DNA of 46,963 nt from Pseudarcicella sp. (lineage in GTDB: Bacteria; Bacteroidota; Bacteroidia; Cytophagales; Spirosomataceae). This document shows, piece by piece, positions 16,876 to 25,977 of the stretch. Both the position numbers and the translations under genes were made by a program. Position 1 is the first letter of the stretch. Each line of letters opens with the position of its first letter. Where the stretch lies: the NCBI GenBank assembly GCA_017988135.1, contig JAGNSI010000002.1, positions 1 through 46,963 of the forward strand, in the 5' to 3' direction. The notes under the pieces are model-generated. The model was not told where the DNA came from and ran no database searches. It worked only from the letters and a program-made list of their open reading frames with translations.

Positions 16876-18012
16876 ATGATTGACATTTCAAAAACACCCT
16901 CACCTTGTTATGTTTTAGACGAAAGTTTATTACGTAAAAATTTAGCTTTACTAAACAAAGTACAAACAGAGGCTAACATTGATATCATATGTGCTTTAAA
17001 AGGTTTTTCAATGTTTTCTACCTTTCCGATGGTCAGGCAATACCTTTCGGGGGCTACCGCTAGTTCATTAAATGAAGCAAGACTGTGTTTTGAAGAAATG
17101 AAAAGCAAAGCCCATGTATATTCTCCAGCTTATTTAGCAAACGAATACGATGAATTGTTAAGCTACAGTTCACATATTAGCTTCAACTCACTAAAACAAT
17201 TTGAACAATTTGGGAAACAAGCAAAAGCACAAAACGTCAGTTGCGGTCTCAGAATAAATCCACAATATTCTGAAATAGAAACAGATATGTACAATCCTTG
17301 TATAGCAGGCTCAAGGCTCGGCATTACCAGAAATCAACTGGGCGAAAATCTTCCTGAAGGCATAGAAGGATTACACTCTCATACACTTTGCGAAAACGAT
17401 TCTTATACACTCGAACGAACTTTAAACGCTATTGAAGAAAAATTTGGTAGCTTATTGCTCCAAGCAAAATGGTTGAATTTGGGCGGTGGGCACCTTATCA
17501 CCCGCAAAGATTATGACGTAGCTCATCTAATAAAACTACTTCAAAACTTTAAAACCAAATACCCCAACCTCAAAATCATTATGGAGCCAGGCTCAGCAGT
17601 AGGTTGGCAAACAGGCGTACTTACTTCTACAGTTTTGGATATCATTGACTCTCAAGGCAAAAATGTTGCAATTTTAGACATTTCGTTTGCTGCACATATG
17701 CCAGATACCTTAGAGATGCCCTACAAACCAAGAGTTTGGAGTGCCTTGCCTGAGCCAGACTATAGCAAACCAACCTACAAATTAGGCGGAATGACCTGTC
17801 TAGCAGGTGATTTTTATGGCGATTATTCTTTCGAAAAACCACTCGAAATTGGCGATAGCATTGTTTTTGACGACATGATTCATTACACCATGGTGAAAAC
17901 AACCACTTTTAATGGGGTAAATCTACCCTCAATTGGTATTTGGCGAGAAAATCAAACCTTTGAGCTTATCAAAACCTTTGGTTATGAAAGTTTTAAAGAC
18001 CGTTTGAGCTAA
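16876..18012 (+). CDS. nspC: Carboxynorspermidine/carboxyspermidine decarboxylase
   Basis: The 378-residue PLP enzyme belongs to the alanine-racemase-fold group IV decarboxylases and makes norspermidine or spermidine from the carboxy form. Markers are TPSPCYVLDESLLRKNL at the N-terminus, ICALKGFSMFSTFP (PLP lysine), GLHSHTLCENDSYTLER, WLNLGGGHLITRKDYD, MEPGSAVGW and the C-terminal LAGDFYGDYSF. Length is normal for the family. The partner dehydrogenase is at 19279-20493, separated by an unrelated lipoprotein gene, so the two are not a tight operon. The frame stays open after the stop into the 53-codon ORF downstream, but the protein itself is full length. Confidence 0.95.
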   Translation: MIDISKTPSPCYVLDESLLRKNLALLNKVQTEANIDIICALKGFSMFSTFPMVRQYLSGATASSLNEARLCFEEMKSKAHVYSPAYLANEYDELLSYSSHISFNSLKQFEQFGKQAKAQNVSCGLRINPQYSEIETDMYNPCIAGSRLGITRNQLGENLPEGIEGLHSHTLCENDSYTLERTLNAIEEKFGSLLLQAKWLNLGGGHLITRKDYDVAHLIKLLQNFKTKYPNLKIIMEPGSAVGWQTGVLTSTVLDIIDSQGKNVAILDISFAAHMPDTLEMPYKPRVWSALPEPDYSKPTYKLGGMTCLAGDFYGDYSFEKPLEIGDSIVFDDMIHYTMVKTTTFNGVNLPSIGIWRENQTFELIKTFGYESFKDRLS

Positions 18013-18037
18013 AAATATAATTACAAAAAATCAATTT

Positions 18038-18075
18038 CCATCCCTTGGGTCATGTTTTTACGACACAAGGGATGG
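18038..18075 (+). promoter_or_regulatory. Long hairpin downstream of nspC with an ATG in its loop
   Basis: The arms at 18038-18051 and 18062-18075 pair at 13 of 14 positions, one being a G/A mismatch, around a 10-base loop. The loop begins with ATG (18052-18054), which opens the 53-codon frame to 18213. The stem is GC-richer than its surroundings. No T-run follows directly, so it is not a classical terminator, though it may still end or protect the nspC transcript. Confidence 0.5.
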
Positions 18076-18213
18076 ATTGGTTATTATGGATGTTACTACC
18101 AGTGCGGCAAGGACATGAAACAAGAGGAGAGAAATGTATTAAGGGAACTTCTAAAAACTAAAAAGTATAACTATTCTCATCTTTACTCCAAGTTTTACGA
18201 TGTTTTCCCATAA
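18052..18213 (+). CDS. Small ORF of unknown function, 53 codons
   Basis: The frame starts at the ATG inside the hairpin loop and encodes 53 residues beginning MFLRHKGWIGYYGCYYQCGK, followed by a charged helix-like part (DMKQEERNVLRELLKTKKY) and an aromatic end. Two cysteines lie three residues apart within Tyr/Gly-rich sequence. I do not recognise it. It is in the same frame as nspC, with no stop between the nspC TAA and this ATG. It could be a true small protein, a relic of a longer gene, or chance. Its composition, with varied codons and several Cys/Gly/Tyr, is less A/T-biased than the spacer after it. Confidence 0.3.
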   Translation: MFLRHKGWIGYYGCYYQCGKDMKQEERNVLRELLKTKKYNYSHLYSKFYDVFP

Positions 18214-18553
18214 TACACAAATTTAATAAAATTAATCAATTATTGTGTCCAGGTTTTTAACGGGATAGAATCATTTGTATGAATGTTTGGTGATAAACCT
18301 AAAGAGAAAAGTGTATTTCACTAGTTAATTATTGTAACTTATTCACTGCCTTCCACAATAATAGTTTTATATACTTGGTTATTCTAGTGTTTGAGAGATT
18401 CAAGAAAAAATAAATCGAGATAGTAAACTACACATGCTATAAAAAAACTTTTTGGAGCAATTACTTTATTTATTAATGCTCATTATATTTACCGTTTTAT
18501 CCTTTTAAGTATTTAGCACCTTTTAAAACAAATTACAATCTATAAATAGTATT
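18214..18553. other. Non-coding spacer between the small ORF and the NlpC/P60 gene
   Basis: About 340 AT-rich bases have stops in all frames. I see no convincing gene, terminator or repeat. It may hold the promoter of the lipoprotein gene, but no clear TTG/TAnnTTTG pair stands out. Confidence 0.5.
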
Positions 18554-19138
18554 ATGAGTATAAATTTGACGTACAAATTTTCAAAAATAAATAGTGCCAT
18601 TATCACAATGCTATTGTTTACCTTTACGTCATGCTCTATTTTTAGAAAAAGAGAAAAAGTAGTGTATCAGCCACCACCTTCTAAAACCTATAAAAAACCA
18701 AATAATACGCCTAGTAGTACCACAGCCAAAAAAGTCATTTATAATACCGTAATGGTAAATAGCTTGCTTGCTACAGCAAAATCTTACCTTGGCGTACCTT
18801 ACAAAAGCGGCGGTACAGACGCAAACGGCATGGATTGCTCGGGGCTTATTTACACCACTTTTAAACAACAAGGAATTAATCTCCCACGCATATCATGGCA
18901 ACAAGCATCTGTTGGTAAAGAAATTCCGCTAAAAGACAGCAAACCTGGCGATTTAGTATTTTTTATTACCTCCAAAAACAAAGCAGGCAACATCAACCAT
19001 GCAGGGATTATTTCAGACATAAAATCAGACAAAGAAATACTTTTTGTGCATGCATCATCTTCAAAAGGTATCAGAGAAGATGATATTTTTAATAAATACT
19101 GGTATCCTTGTTTTGTAAAAGTGATGAGACCGTTTTGA
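18554..19138 (+). CDS. NlpC/P60 (C40) peptidase lipoprotein
   Basis: The 194-residue protein has a lipoprotein signal ending at Cys27 (FTFTSC), a Pro/Ser/Thr-rich linker to about residue 65, and an NlpC/P60 domain from about 70 to the end. The catalytic Cys is Cys95 in NGMDCSGLIYTTF. The catalytic His is His149 in INHAGIISDI, with a downstream polar His166 in FVHASS. PGDLVFF is also conserved. Such enzymes cleave D-gamma-glutamyl-meso-diaminopimelate bonds in peptidoglycan stems (as in E. coli Spr/MepS). It should be attached to the outer membrane facing the periplasm. It sits between the two polyamine genes without an obvious functional link. Confidence 0.92.
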   Translation: MSINLTYKFSKINSAIITMLLFTFTSCSIFRKREKVVYQPPPSKTYKKPNNTPSSTTAKKVIYNTVMVNSLLATAKSYLGVPYKSGGTDANGMDCSGLIYTTFKQQGINLPRISWQQASVGKEIPLKDSKPGDLVFFITSKNKAGNINHAGIISDIKSDKEILFVHASSSKGIREDDIFNKYWYPCFVKVMRPF

Positions 19139-19198
19139 TAAAACACTATTAATTTATTGTAAACAAATCAAATTTTGACCTACTCACATGACACTGTG

Positions 19199-19230
19199 TT
19201 GAAAAATATAATTAAATTTTTGTAATTTCG
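19199..19230 (+). promoter_or_regulatory. Candidate promoter for the carboxynorspermidine dehydrogenase gene
   Basis: TTG at 19199-19201 and TAATTTCG at 19223-19230 are 21 bases apart, close to the Bacteroidota -33/-7 pattern with C for T in the -7 box. A similar TAATTTCGC box stands upstream of the SulP gene. The start codon is 48 bases downstream. Confidence 0.35.
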
Positions 19231-19278
19231 CCTACTGTATAAAAGGCAATAAGTCAAAATTTAAAAAACTAAAAAAAA

Positions 19279-20493
19279 ATGGCAAAAAGAGTATTAATCA
19301 TCGGAGCAGGTGGTGTGGGAAACGTAGTAGTGAAAAAATGCGCTATGAACCCAGATGTATTTTCTGAAGTTTTTTTAGCAAGCAGAACGCTCAAAAAATG
19401 TGAAGCTATAGCCAACGAATGTGCTGCAATAGGTTTACCTACAAAAGTGCAAACAGCCCAAGTAGATGCCGACAATGTGCCTCAATTGGTAGAGCTCATT
19501 CAGCAGATAAAACCCTTCATGATTATAAATGTAGCATTGCCATATCAAGACTTAACCATTATGGATGCCTGTCTTGAAACTGGCGTACATTACCTTGATA
19601 CAGCCAACTACGAACCCAAAGATGAAGCCAAATTTGAATATTCTTGGCAATGGGCATACCAAGAACGTTTCCAAAAGGCAGGTCTAATGGCTTTACTAGG
19701 TTGCGGTTTCGACCCTGGTGTAACGGGCGTATATACAGCTTATGCTCAAAAACACCAGTTCGACGAAATGCATTACCTTGATATCATCGACTGCAACGCA
19801 GGTGATCACGGTAAAGCATTTGCAACCAATTTCAACCCAGAGATAAACATCCGTGAAATAACTCAAAAAGGAAAATATTGGGAAAATGGAGAATGGATAG
19901 AAATAGAAGCCATGTCTATACACAAACCAATAGATTATCCAGGCATCGGTCCAAAAGAATCATATGTTTTATATCACGAAGAACTAGAATCGCTTGTAAA
20001 AAACTTCCCTACACTCAAAAGAGCTAGATTTTGGATGACATTCGGGCAACAATACATTACCCATTTGAATGTTCTAGAAAACGTAGGAATGACCTCTATA
20101 AAACCCATTAAATTTCAAGGAATGGACATAGTGCCACTAGAATTCCTCAAAGCAGTACTTCCAGAACCAGGTACTTTAGGTGAAAACTATTCGGGCGAAA
20201 CCTCTATAGGATGTCAAATAAAAGGCATAAAAGACGGTAAAGACAAAACTTACTATGTATGGAACAATTGCAAACACCAAGATTGCTGGAAAGAAGTACA
20301 AGCTCAAGGTGTAAGCTATACTACCGGAGTTCCTGCCATGATAGGTGCTAAAATGATGATAACAGGTGAGTGGATGAAAGCAGGCGTTTATAACGTAGAA
20401 GAATTCAATCCAGATCCATTCATGGAGCAGCTCAATATACACGGGCTTCCTTGGAATGAAGAAATAAACGGCACACTACCGCATCAATACTAA
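19279..20493 (+). CDS. Carboxynorspermidine dehydrogenase (saccharopine-dehydrogenase family)
   Basis: The 404-residue oxidoreductase starts with the Rossmann motif VLIIGAGGVGNVVVKKCA and matches the CANSDH/Lys1-like family (LLGCGFDPGVTGVYTAYAQK and KYWENGEWIEI). It would condense aspartate semialdehyde with a diamine and reduce the imine with NADPH, giving carboxynorspermidine or carboxyspermidine. NspC then decarboxylates that product. The presence of nspC 1.3 kb upstream supports the polyamine role over lysine metabolism. It has its own promoter-like motif and a weak terminator after it. The diamine used, diaminopropane or putrescine, cannot be told. Confidence 0.92.
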   Translation: MAKRVLIIGAGGVGNVVVKKCAMNPDVFSEVFLASRTLKKCEAIANECAAIGLPTKVQTAQVDADNVPQLVELIQQIKPFMIINVALPYQDLTIMDACLETGVHYLDTANYEPKDEAKFEYSWQWAYQERFQKAGLMALLGCGFDPGVTGVYTAYAQKHQFDEMHYLDIIDCNAGDHGKAFATNFNPEINIREITQKGKYWENGEWIEIEAMSIHKPIDYPGIGPKESYVLYHEELESLVKNFPTLKRARFWMTFGQQYITHLNVLENVGMTSIKPIKFQGMDIVPLEFLKAVLPEPGTLGENYSGETSIGCQIKGIKDGKDKTYYVWNNCKHQDCWKEVQAQGVSYTTGVPAMIGAKMMITGEWMKAGVYNVEEFNPDPFMEQLNIHGLPWNEEINGTLPHQY

Positions 20494-20500
20494 AACAAAA

Positions 20501-20531
20501 AAGGGTAATCATTCATAAAATGGTTGCCCTT
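20501..20531 (+). terminator. Weak hairpin terminator
   Basis: AAGGGTAATCATT (20501-20513) pairs with AATGGTTGCCCTT (20519-20531), using two G-U pairs, around a 5-base loop. Only a short T-rich stretch follows. It lies between the dehydrogenase stop and the next start. Confidence 0.5.
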
Positions 20532-20545
20532 CTAATTTATACAGA

Positions 20546-23503
20546 ATGACTATCACAGATTTTATTGACCTTCAGCACGACTTTGAAGGAGAATTATTTT
20601 ACGACAAAACAGTCGAACATCAATCCATCAAAAAAATTTATGCAACCGACGCATCTGTATATCAAGAAAAACCCACAGCAGTTAGCATTCCTAAAAACAA
20701 AAAAGACCTACAATTACTAATAAATTTCGCCAAAAAACATAAAAAAACACTCATTCCACGAGCAGCAGGTACATCACTTGCAGGGCAAGTTGTTGGTAAT
20801 GGTATAGTAGTAGACATTTCAAAACACTTCAATCAAGTACTCGAAATAAATACAGAGGAGCAATGGGTAACTGTACAGCCAGGTATAATCCGTGACGACC
20901 TCAATGCTATACTCAAAAATTATAAACTAATGTTTGGGCCAGAAACATCCACGTCTTCGAGAGCTATGATAGGTGGAATGGTAGGCAACAATTCAAGCGG
21001 TCTGCACTCAATAGCATGGGGAAGCACCAGAGATAATATTATTGCCTTAAAAATGATACTTTCAGATGGCAACGAAGTATGTTTTGAGGACTTAACAAAA
21101 AACGAATATTATAAAAAAACACAACAAAACAATCTTGAAAGTAATATTTACAGAGAATTACACAAAATATTAAATGACCCTTCAATAAGGAAAAACATAC
21201 AAGATAACTTTCCTGACCCAGCCATAAAAAGAAGAAATACAGGATATGCATTGGATTTATTACTAGATAATCAACCATTTATAGATAATGAAATACCTTT
21301 TAATCTTTCAAAACTAATAGCAGGTTCAGAAGGTACATTAGGAATAATTACAGAAATTAAGTTACAACTAATGCCTTTGCCTCCTTCAGAAATAGGACTA
21401 GTATGTATCAATACCCATACACTCGAAGAAGCATTAGAAGCCAATATAATAGCCTTAAAACATCGACCAGTAGCTTCAGAACTAGTAGACAAGCTTATTC
21501 TTGACTTCACAAAAGGGCATCCACAATACGAAAACAATAGGTTTTTTATCACTGGAGACCCCGAAGCAATACTTATGGTAGAGTTTATGGACGAAACCGA
21601 AGACAAAATCAACATTGCAACTCAGCAACTTATAACCGAACTAAAAGAAAAACAAATCGGATATGCTTATACCGTTGCAAAAAATGAACATACCAAACCC
21701 GTTTGGGAAATACGGAAAGCAGGTTTAGGGCTTATACGCAATCAAAAAGGAGACACTTTGCCCGTAAATCTTATTGAAGACTGTGCCGTTTTGCCTCAAG
21801 ATTTACCACAATATATTGCTGAAATAAAACAATTATTGCAAAACAATCACCTCAAAGCATCTTACTATGCACATGCCGGAGCAGGCGAAATACATATTGA
21901 ACCATTTATTAATCTTAAAACCGACGAAGGAAAAGTTTTATTCAGAAAAATATTACACGACACTACTCATATTTTAAAAAAATACAAAGGTTCGCTCAGC
22001 GGTGAACATGGCGACGGAAGACTAAGAGGAGAATTTATAGCCGAAATGGTAGGGCAACAAAACTACCAGTTATTCAAAGAAGTAAAACAACTTTTTGACC
22101 CAAATAATATTTTCAATCGAGGAAAAATTGTAGACACACCGCCTATGAACGAAAAACTACGATTTGATAATATTACAAACATAGGCGTTGGCACAATATT
22201 TGACTACACCGAACAAGAAAGTATTTTAAAACTAACCGAGAAATGTTCAGGCTCTGGAGACTGCAAAAAAACAGCCGTAACAGGCGGAACCATGTGTCCG
22301 AGTTTTATGGCAACTCGGCTCGAAAAAGATAGTACAAGAGCTAGAGCCAATATACTAAGGCAATATTTAAGTTCTGAAAAACAGTCAAAACAAAAAGAAT
22401 GGCTAAAAGAAGACATTCACGAAGTAAAAGAAATAATGGATTTGTGTTTATCATGCAAAGCATGTAAAACAGAATGTCCTTCAAATGTTGATGTAAGCAA
22501 GCTCAAAGCTGAATTTACACAACATTATACAGAGCATTTTGGTGTTTCATTTAGGACACAATTAATTACTAATTTTACTAAAATAAATAAATGGGCAATA
22601 GCAACGCCAAACTTGTATAATTTCTTTGTAACCAATTACTTTACCAGTAAAATTATAAAAAATATAGCGGGATTTTCACTAAAAAGATCGCTACCGAAAC
22701 TAGGTAAACAAACACTTAGAAGCTGGCACAGAAAATGGGCAACTATACCAGAAAACAATAGTCATACAAAAAAAGAAGTATATTTGTTTTGTGACGAATT
22801 TACCAATTACAATGACGTAGAAATTGGCATAAAAGCCATAAAACTATTGACAAAATTGGGCTATAAAGTAACCATACCCAATCATGTCGAAAGTGGAAGG
22901 GTTTACTTATCAAAAGGATTGGTAAAAAAAGCGAAAGAAATAGCCATCAAAAATGTAAGTATTTTGAATGACTATTTAAGTCAAAAAACAATACCAATTA
23001 TAGGAATAGAACCTTCGGCAATACTGACATTAAAAGACGAGTATTTAGAACTTATGCCGAAAAAAATGAAGAAAAATGCTCAATTTGTAGCAAAAAATAC
23101 ATTTCTATTTGAAGATTTTATAGAAACAGAAATTGACAACAATTATATAACAAAAGATTTTTTTACAAAAGAGAAAAAAAATATTAAATTACATGTGCAT
23201 TGCCATCAAAAAGCACTTTCAAAAATAACTTCTATAAAAAAGGTACTATCATTGCCTCAAAATTATGAAGTCCAATTGATTCCTAGTGGTTGTTGTGGCA
23301 TGGCAGGTTCCTTCGGTTATGAAGAAGAACATTATGATCTATCTATGCAAATAGGAAATTTAGTGTTATTTCCACAAATCGAAAAAACAAGTAATGATAT
23401 CATAATAGCAGCTAGTGGTACAAGCTGTAGGCATCAGATAAAAGACGGTACCCAAAGAGAAGCATTACATAGTATAGAAATTTTATATCAAGCATTAATA
23501 TAA
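20546..23503 (+). CDS. FAD-binding and 4Fe-4S oxidoreductase, YdiJ-like (D-2-hydroxyacid dehydrogenase type)
   Basis: The 985-residue fusion has an FAD_binding_4 domain at about residues 40-280 (PRAAGTSLAGQVVGNGIVVD and MIGGMVGNNSSGLHS). An FAD-oxidase C-terminal domain at about 290-530 ends in SGEHGDGRLRGEF. The Fe-S region has a CSGSGDCKKT segment and a classic C-x2-C-x2-C-x3-C-P at about 632-643 (CLSCKACKTECPS). A C-terminal CCG-type domain carries HCHQKAL and SGCCGMAGSFGYEEEH. This order is that of E. coli YdiJ, which oxidises D-2-hydroxyglutarate or related D-2-hydroxyacids and passes electrons to the respiratory chain. Size is close to YdiJ (about 1,020). Both the dehydrogenase and GlpC-like halves look intact. 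Confidence 0.92.
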   Translation: MTITDFIDLQHDFEGELFYDKTVEHQSIKKIYATDASVYQEKPTAVSIPKNKKDLQLLINFAKKHKKTLIPRAAGTSLAGQVVGNGIVVDISKHFNQVLEINTEEQWVTVQPGIIRDDLNAILKNYKLMFGPETSTSSRAMIGGMVGNNSSGLHSIAWGSTRDNIIALKMILSDGNEVCFEDLTKNEYYKKTQQNNLESNIYRELHKILNDPSIRKNIQDNFPDPAIKRRNTGYALDLLLDNQPFIDNEIPFNLSKLIAGSEGTLGIITEIKLQLMPLPPSEIGLVCINTHTLEEALEANIIALKHRPVASELVDKLILDFTKGHPQYENNRFFITGDPEAILMVEFMDETEDKINIATQQLITELKEKQIGYAYTVAKNEHTKPVWEIRKAGLGLIRNQKGDTLPVNLIEDCAVLPQDLPQYIAEIKQLLQNNHLKASYYAHAGAGEIHIEPFINLKTDEGKVLFRKILHDTTHILKKYKGSLSGEHGDGRLRGEFIAEMVGQQNYQLFKEVKQLFDPNNIFNRGKIVDTPPMNEKLRFDNITNIGVGTIFDYTEQESILKLTEKCSGSGDCKKTAVTGGTMCPSFMATRLEKDSTRARANILRQYLSSEKQSKQKEWLKEDIHEVKEIMDLCLSCKACKTECPSNVDVSKLKAEFTQHYTEHFGVSFRTQLITNFTKINKWAIATPNLYNFFVTNYFTSKIIKNIAGFSLKRSLPKLGKQTLRSWHRKWATIPENNSHTKKEVYLFCDEFTNYNDVEIGIKAIKLLTKLGYKVTIPNHVESGRVYLSKGLVKKAKEIAIKNVSILNDYLSQKTIPIIGIEPSAILTLKDEYLELMPKKMKKNAQFVAKNTFLFEDFIETEIDNNYITKDFFTKEKKNIKLHVHCHQKALSKITSIKKVLSLPQNYEVQLIPSGCCGMAGSFGYEEEHYDLSMQIGNLVLFPQIEKTSNDIIIAASGTSCRHQIKDGTQREALHSIEILYQALI

Positions 23504-23538
23504 ATAATACCTTACAAGTATATACCAATTATCAATAT

Positions 23539-25686
23539 ATGAAGATTACTAGCATAGCTACATACGGTTTACTTTTGATAACATCAATTTGTTATGCCCA
23601 AACTGAGAGCAATACAGATACCGACAATCTGCTATCACAAGACAGAAAAATATCAGAAACATACGAGAGTCCAGGAAATGCACGTAAAAATATTTACAAT
23701 CTCATAAAAGCAAAATACGAAGCATCTGAAAAAGGTAAAAACATATTGCTTGATCTAGTAGAATACAATAATGAAGCAAGTTTAACTGCTGAAAAATTTA
23801 CAGTTTTTATTTCTAGATTAGAAAAAAAATACAAAAACGATATAAAATCTATCGAAACGGATAACGTAAGAGATATTTTTCAGTTTGACCAAAAGTCTGA
23901 TATCAAAAAAAGACTTTCTGAAGTAGTTTCTGCTATTTCATTGACCAATAAAACAGAAGGGAAATACGTAAAATCAACAGATATTGATGGAGAAGAAATC
24001 GTTACATTTCCAATAGAAAACCTTAAGAAAAACTCAAGATATAGCTTTATCGAAAATTATAAACAAGGTTTTTCTCGTATCAGAAAAGATCAAGTATATG
24101 GTTTTTTAAATGTCAGTGGAGACGAAGCCATACCATGCCAGTACGAAAAGGCAGATTATTTTAACGATGGCAAAGCTGTAGTGAAAAAAAACAATTGGTA
24201 TTTTGTAGATATTTATGGTACACAAAGCGAAGCACTAGAGAATATAGCTGACGTAAAGGCACTTAAAAATGGCATTTACATGGCAACCTTCAAAGACGGG
24301 AAAATGGGTTTGATAGATAATAATTATGATGTTACTAAAAAAACAATTTCAGGAGACTTTTTCGATAACATAGAGCAAGCTTCATCTAGCTTCCTCAAAG
24401 TTAAAAGAGGTACCACCTATGGCTTAATGAAAATAGACGGTGCTATGAAAATAGAACCCAAATACACATCTCTAAGTTTAGTAGAAGCTGGAACAAGCAA
24501 ATATGTTATTGCTGAAGAAAATAAAAAAGTAGGAATACTTGATACTGAGGGGAATATAAAATTGAAGCCAAACTACGAAAGTATTAGCAATATTGATTTA
24601 GACAAAAGCATAGATTCAGATGTTTCTATAGGAATAGCAAAAGAAGGTAATAATTATACATTAATTAACTTTAAAAATCTTCAAACATCAAAAGCATACA
24701 GTTCTATTGGTAAATTCAATAAATATGGAGTAACATTTGTAAAAGATGGCAACAATTTTGGTGTAATTGACACAAAGTTTAAAACCGTTATTGAACCTAT
24801 TTACAAATCAATAGATAACTACAATGATTTCGGTTTGGCACAGGCTTGTAAAGTGGCACTTGATGGACAAACAAAATGTGGATTTATAAATAATGTAGGA
24901 AAAGAAGTGATTCCTACCAATTATGAAAGTGTTTCAGCTTTTGAAAAAAGTGGATTAGTTGTAGTAACCGAAGCTGTCAAAAACTGTAGTATTCCTTCGG
25001 GGAGTTGCAAAGTAGATTTGATATATAATCAAAAAGGTGAATTGTTGGTTGGAAAAACAAGTGAAGTAGCTCCAATAGGTGTTCAGTACTCATTAGAAGG
25101 TTCAAAAATATTGAACAATATGTACCTTGCACTTCAAACAACTGTTCCATCTAAATCTGGAGAAGCTACTAACGAATTGACACTTTTGAATAAAAATACG
25201 TTCAAAAGAGTGTCTAATGTTTCATATAAAATCATAAGAAAATTTGACGAAAATGGTTTTTTCTTGGTAAACAAAAACGACAAATGGGGTATCATCGATA
25301 CTACTGGCAAAACTATAGCAGAGCCCGTTTACAAAGAAATGTTATATGGTTCTGATGGTTTATACGGTGTAAAAACAGCCAATGACAATTTTGGATTTAT
25401 AGATAAAAAAGGAAAATTAACAATTCAACCAGAATACAAAGAAGTAAGACCTTTTTTCTCGGGCTTAGCCATTGTATCAAAAGGAAATGAAAAATTAGGC
25501 GTAATAAATAAATTCAACGCCAAAATCGCACCTTGTGCATTCAAGGAAATATATATAGTACCTACTTCAAAACAATTTGAATTATGGGATACTACAGGTC
25601 AAAGCTACACATTAAGCCCAAGTGGAGATTGCTTGACAAACTGTACAAAATTTGATGAAATCAGGTTGAAATCAAATAAAGAATAA
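23539..25686 (+). CDS. Secreted WG-repeat protein
   Basis: The 715-residue protein has a signal peptide ending in CYAQT (about residue 21), an N-terminal helical part to about 170, and roughly nine WG/KWG repeats from about 180 to the end. Units are seen as YGFLNVSGDEAIPCQYE, YGLMKIDGAMKIEPKY, VGILDTEGNIKLKPNYE, WGIIDTTGKTIAEPVYKE and FGFIDKKGKLTIQPEYKE. WG repeats are thought to form beta-propeller-like ligand or protein binding surfaces. The function is unknown. There is no T9SS tail or lipobox, so it is probably periplasmic. It begins 35 bases after the YdiJ-like gene and ends before a strong hairpin. Confidence 0.88.
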   Translation: MKITSIATYGLLLITSICYAQTESNTDTDNLLSQDRKISETYESPGNARKNIYNLIKAKYEASEKGKNILLDLVEYNNEASLTAEKFTVFISRLEKKYKNDIKSIETDNVRDIFQFDQKSDIKKRLSEVVSAISLTNKTEGKYVKSTDIDGEEIVTFPIENLKKNSRYSFIENYKQGFSRIRKDQVYGFLNVSGDEAIPCQYEKADYFNDGKAVVKKNNWYFVDIYGTQSEALENIADVKALKNGIYMATFKDGKMGLIDNNYDVTKKTISGDFFDNIEQASSSFLKVKRGTTYGLMKIDGAMKIEPKYTSLSLVEAGTSKYVIAEENKKVGILDTEGNIKLKPNYESISNIDLDKSIDSDVSIGIAKEGNNYTLINFKNLQTSKAYSSIGKFNKYGVTFVKDGNNFGVIDTKFKTVIEPIYKSIDNYNDFGLAQACKVALDGQTKCGFINNVGKEVIPTNYESVSAFEKSGLVVVTEAVKNCSIPSGSCKVDLIYNQKGELLVGKTSEVAPIGVQYSLEGSKILNNMYLALQTTVPSKSGEATNELTLLNKNTFKRVSNVSYKIIRKFDENGFFLVNKNDKWGIIDTTGKTIAEPVYKEMLYGSDGLYGVKTANDNFGFIDKKGKLTIQPEYKEVRPFFSGLAIVSKGNEKLGVINKFNAKIAPCAFKEIYIVPTSKQFELWDTTGQSYTLSPSGDCLTNCTKFDEIRLKSNKE

Positions 25687-25698
25687 TTTAAAATCAAA

Positions 25699-25748
25699 TA
25701 ATACTAAAAATTATATGTAAAAGTTTTTTTATATAATTTTTAGTATTA
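25699..25748 (+). terminator. Terminator hairpin after the WG-repeat gene, 18-bp perfect inverted repeat
   Basis: The 18 bases at 25699-25716 are exactly complementary to 25731-25748 around a 14-base loop containing a T-run. The stem is almost entirely A/T, unusually long for a simple terminator. Confidence 0.6.
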
Positions 25749-25906
25749 TATTTACACATGTTCGATTCACCGCTAAGATTTGAACTTCACACCGATAAAT
25801 AATACAATTACATTCGTAGTTGTTAGATTGTTTTACATTAGCGGAAAACTGATTAGATATAAATTTAAATAAATTTTATAGTTTTTTTTTATGGGTTAGG
25901 GTTAAC

Positions 25907-25940
25907 AAAAAAGTCGATGGTATTACCGCCGACTTTTTTT
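25907..25940 (-). terminator. Intrinsic terminator after porX
   Basis: AAAAAAGTCG (25907-25916) pairs with CGACTTTTTT (25930-25939... to 25940) around a GC-containing loop that can itself pair GG with CC. On the minus strand a run of T follows the stem, 37 bases after the porX stop codon. It could work in both directions. Confidence 0.75.
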
Positions 25941-25977
25941 GATTTTATGCATTCGTCTTTTGGAGGTTTTATGCGTA

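Noticed and set aside
25770-25844. CCGCTAA and TTAGCGG pair across exactly 75 bases, like a tRNA acceptor stem.
   Set aside because: No D-arm GG, no T-loop TTCRA in the right place and no usable anticodon arm on either strand. It looks like a chance 7-bp inverted repeat.
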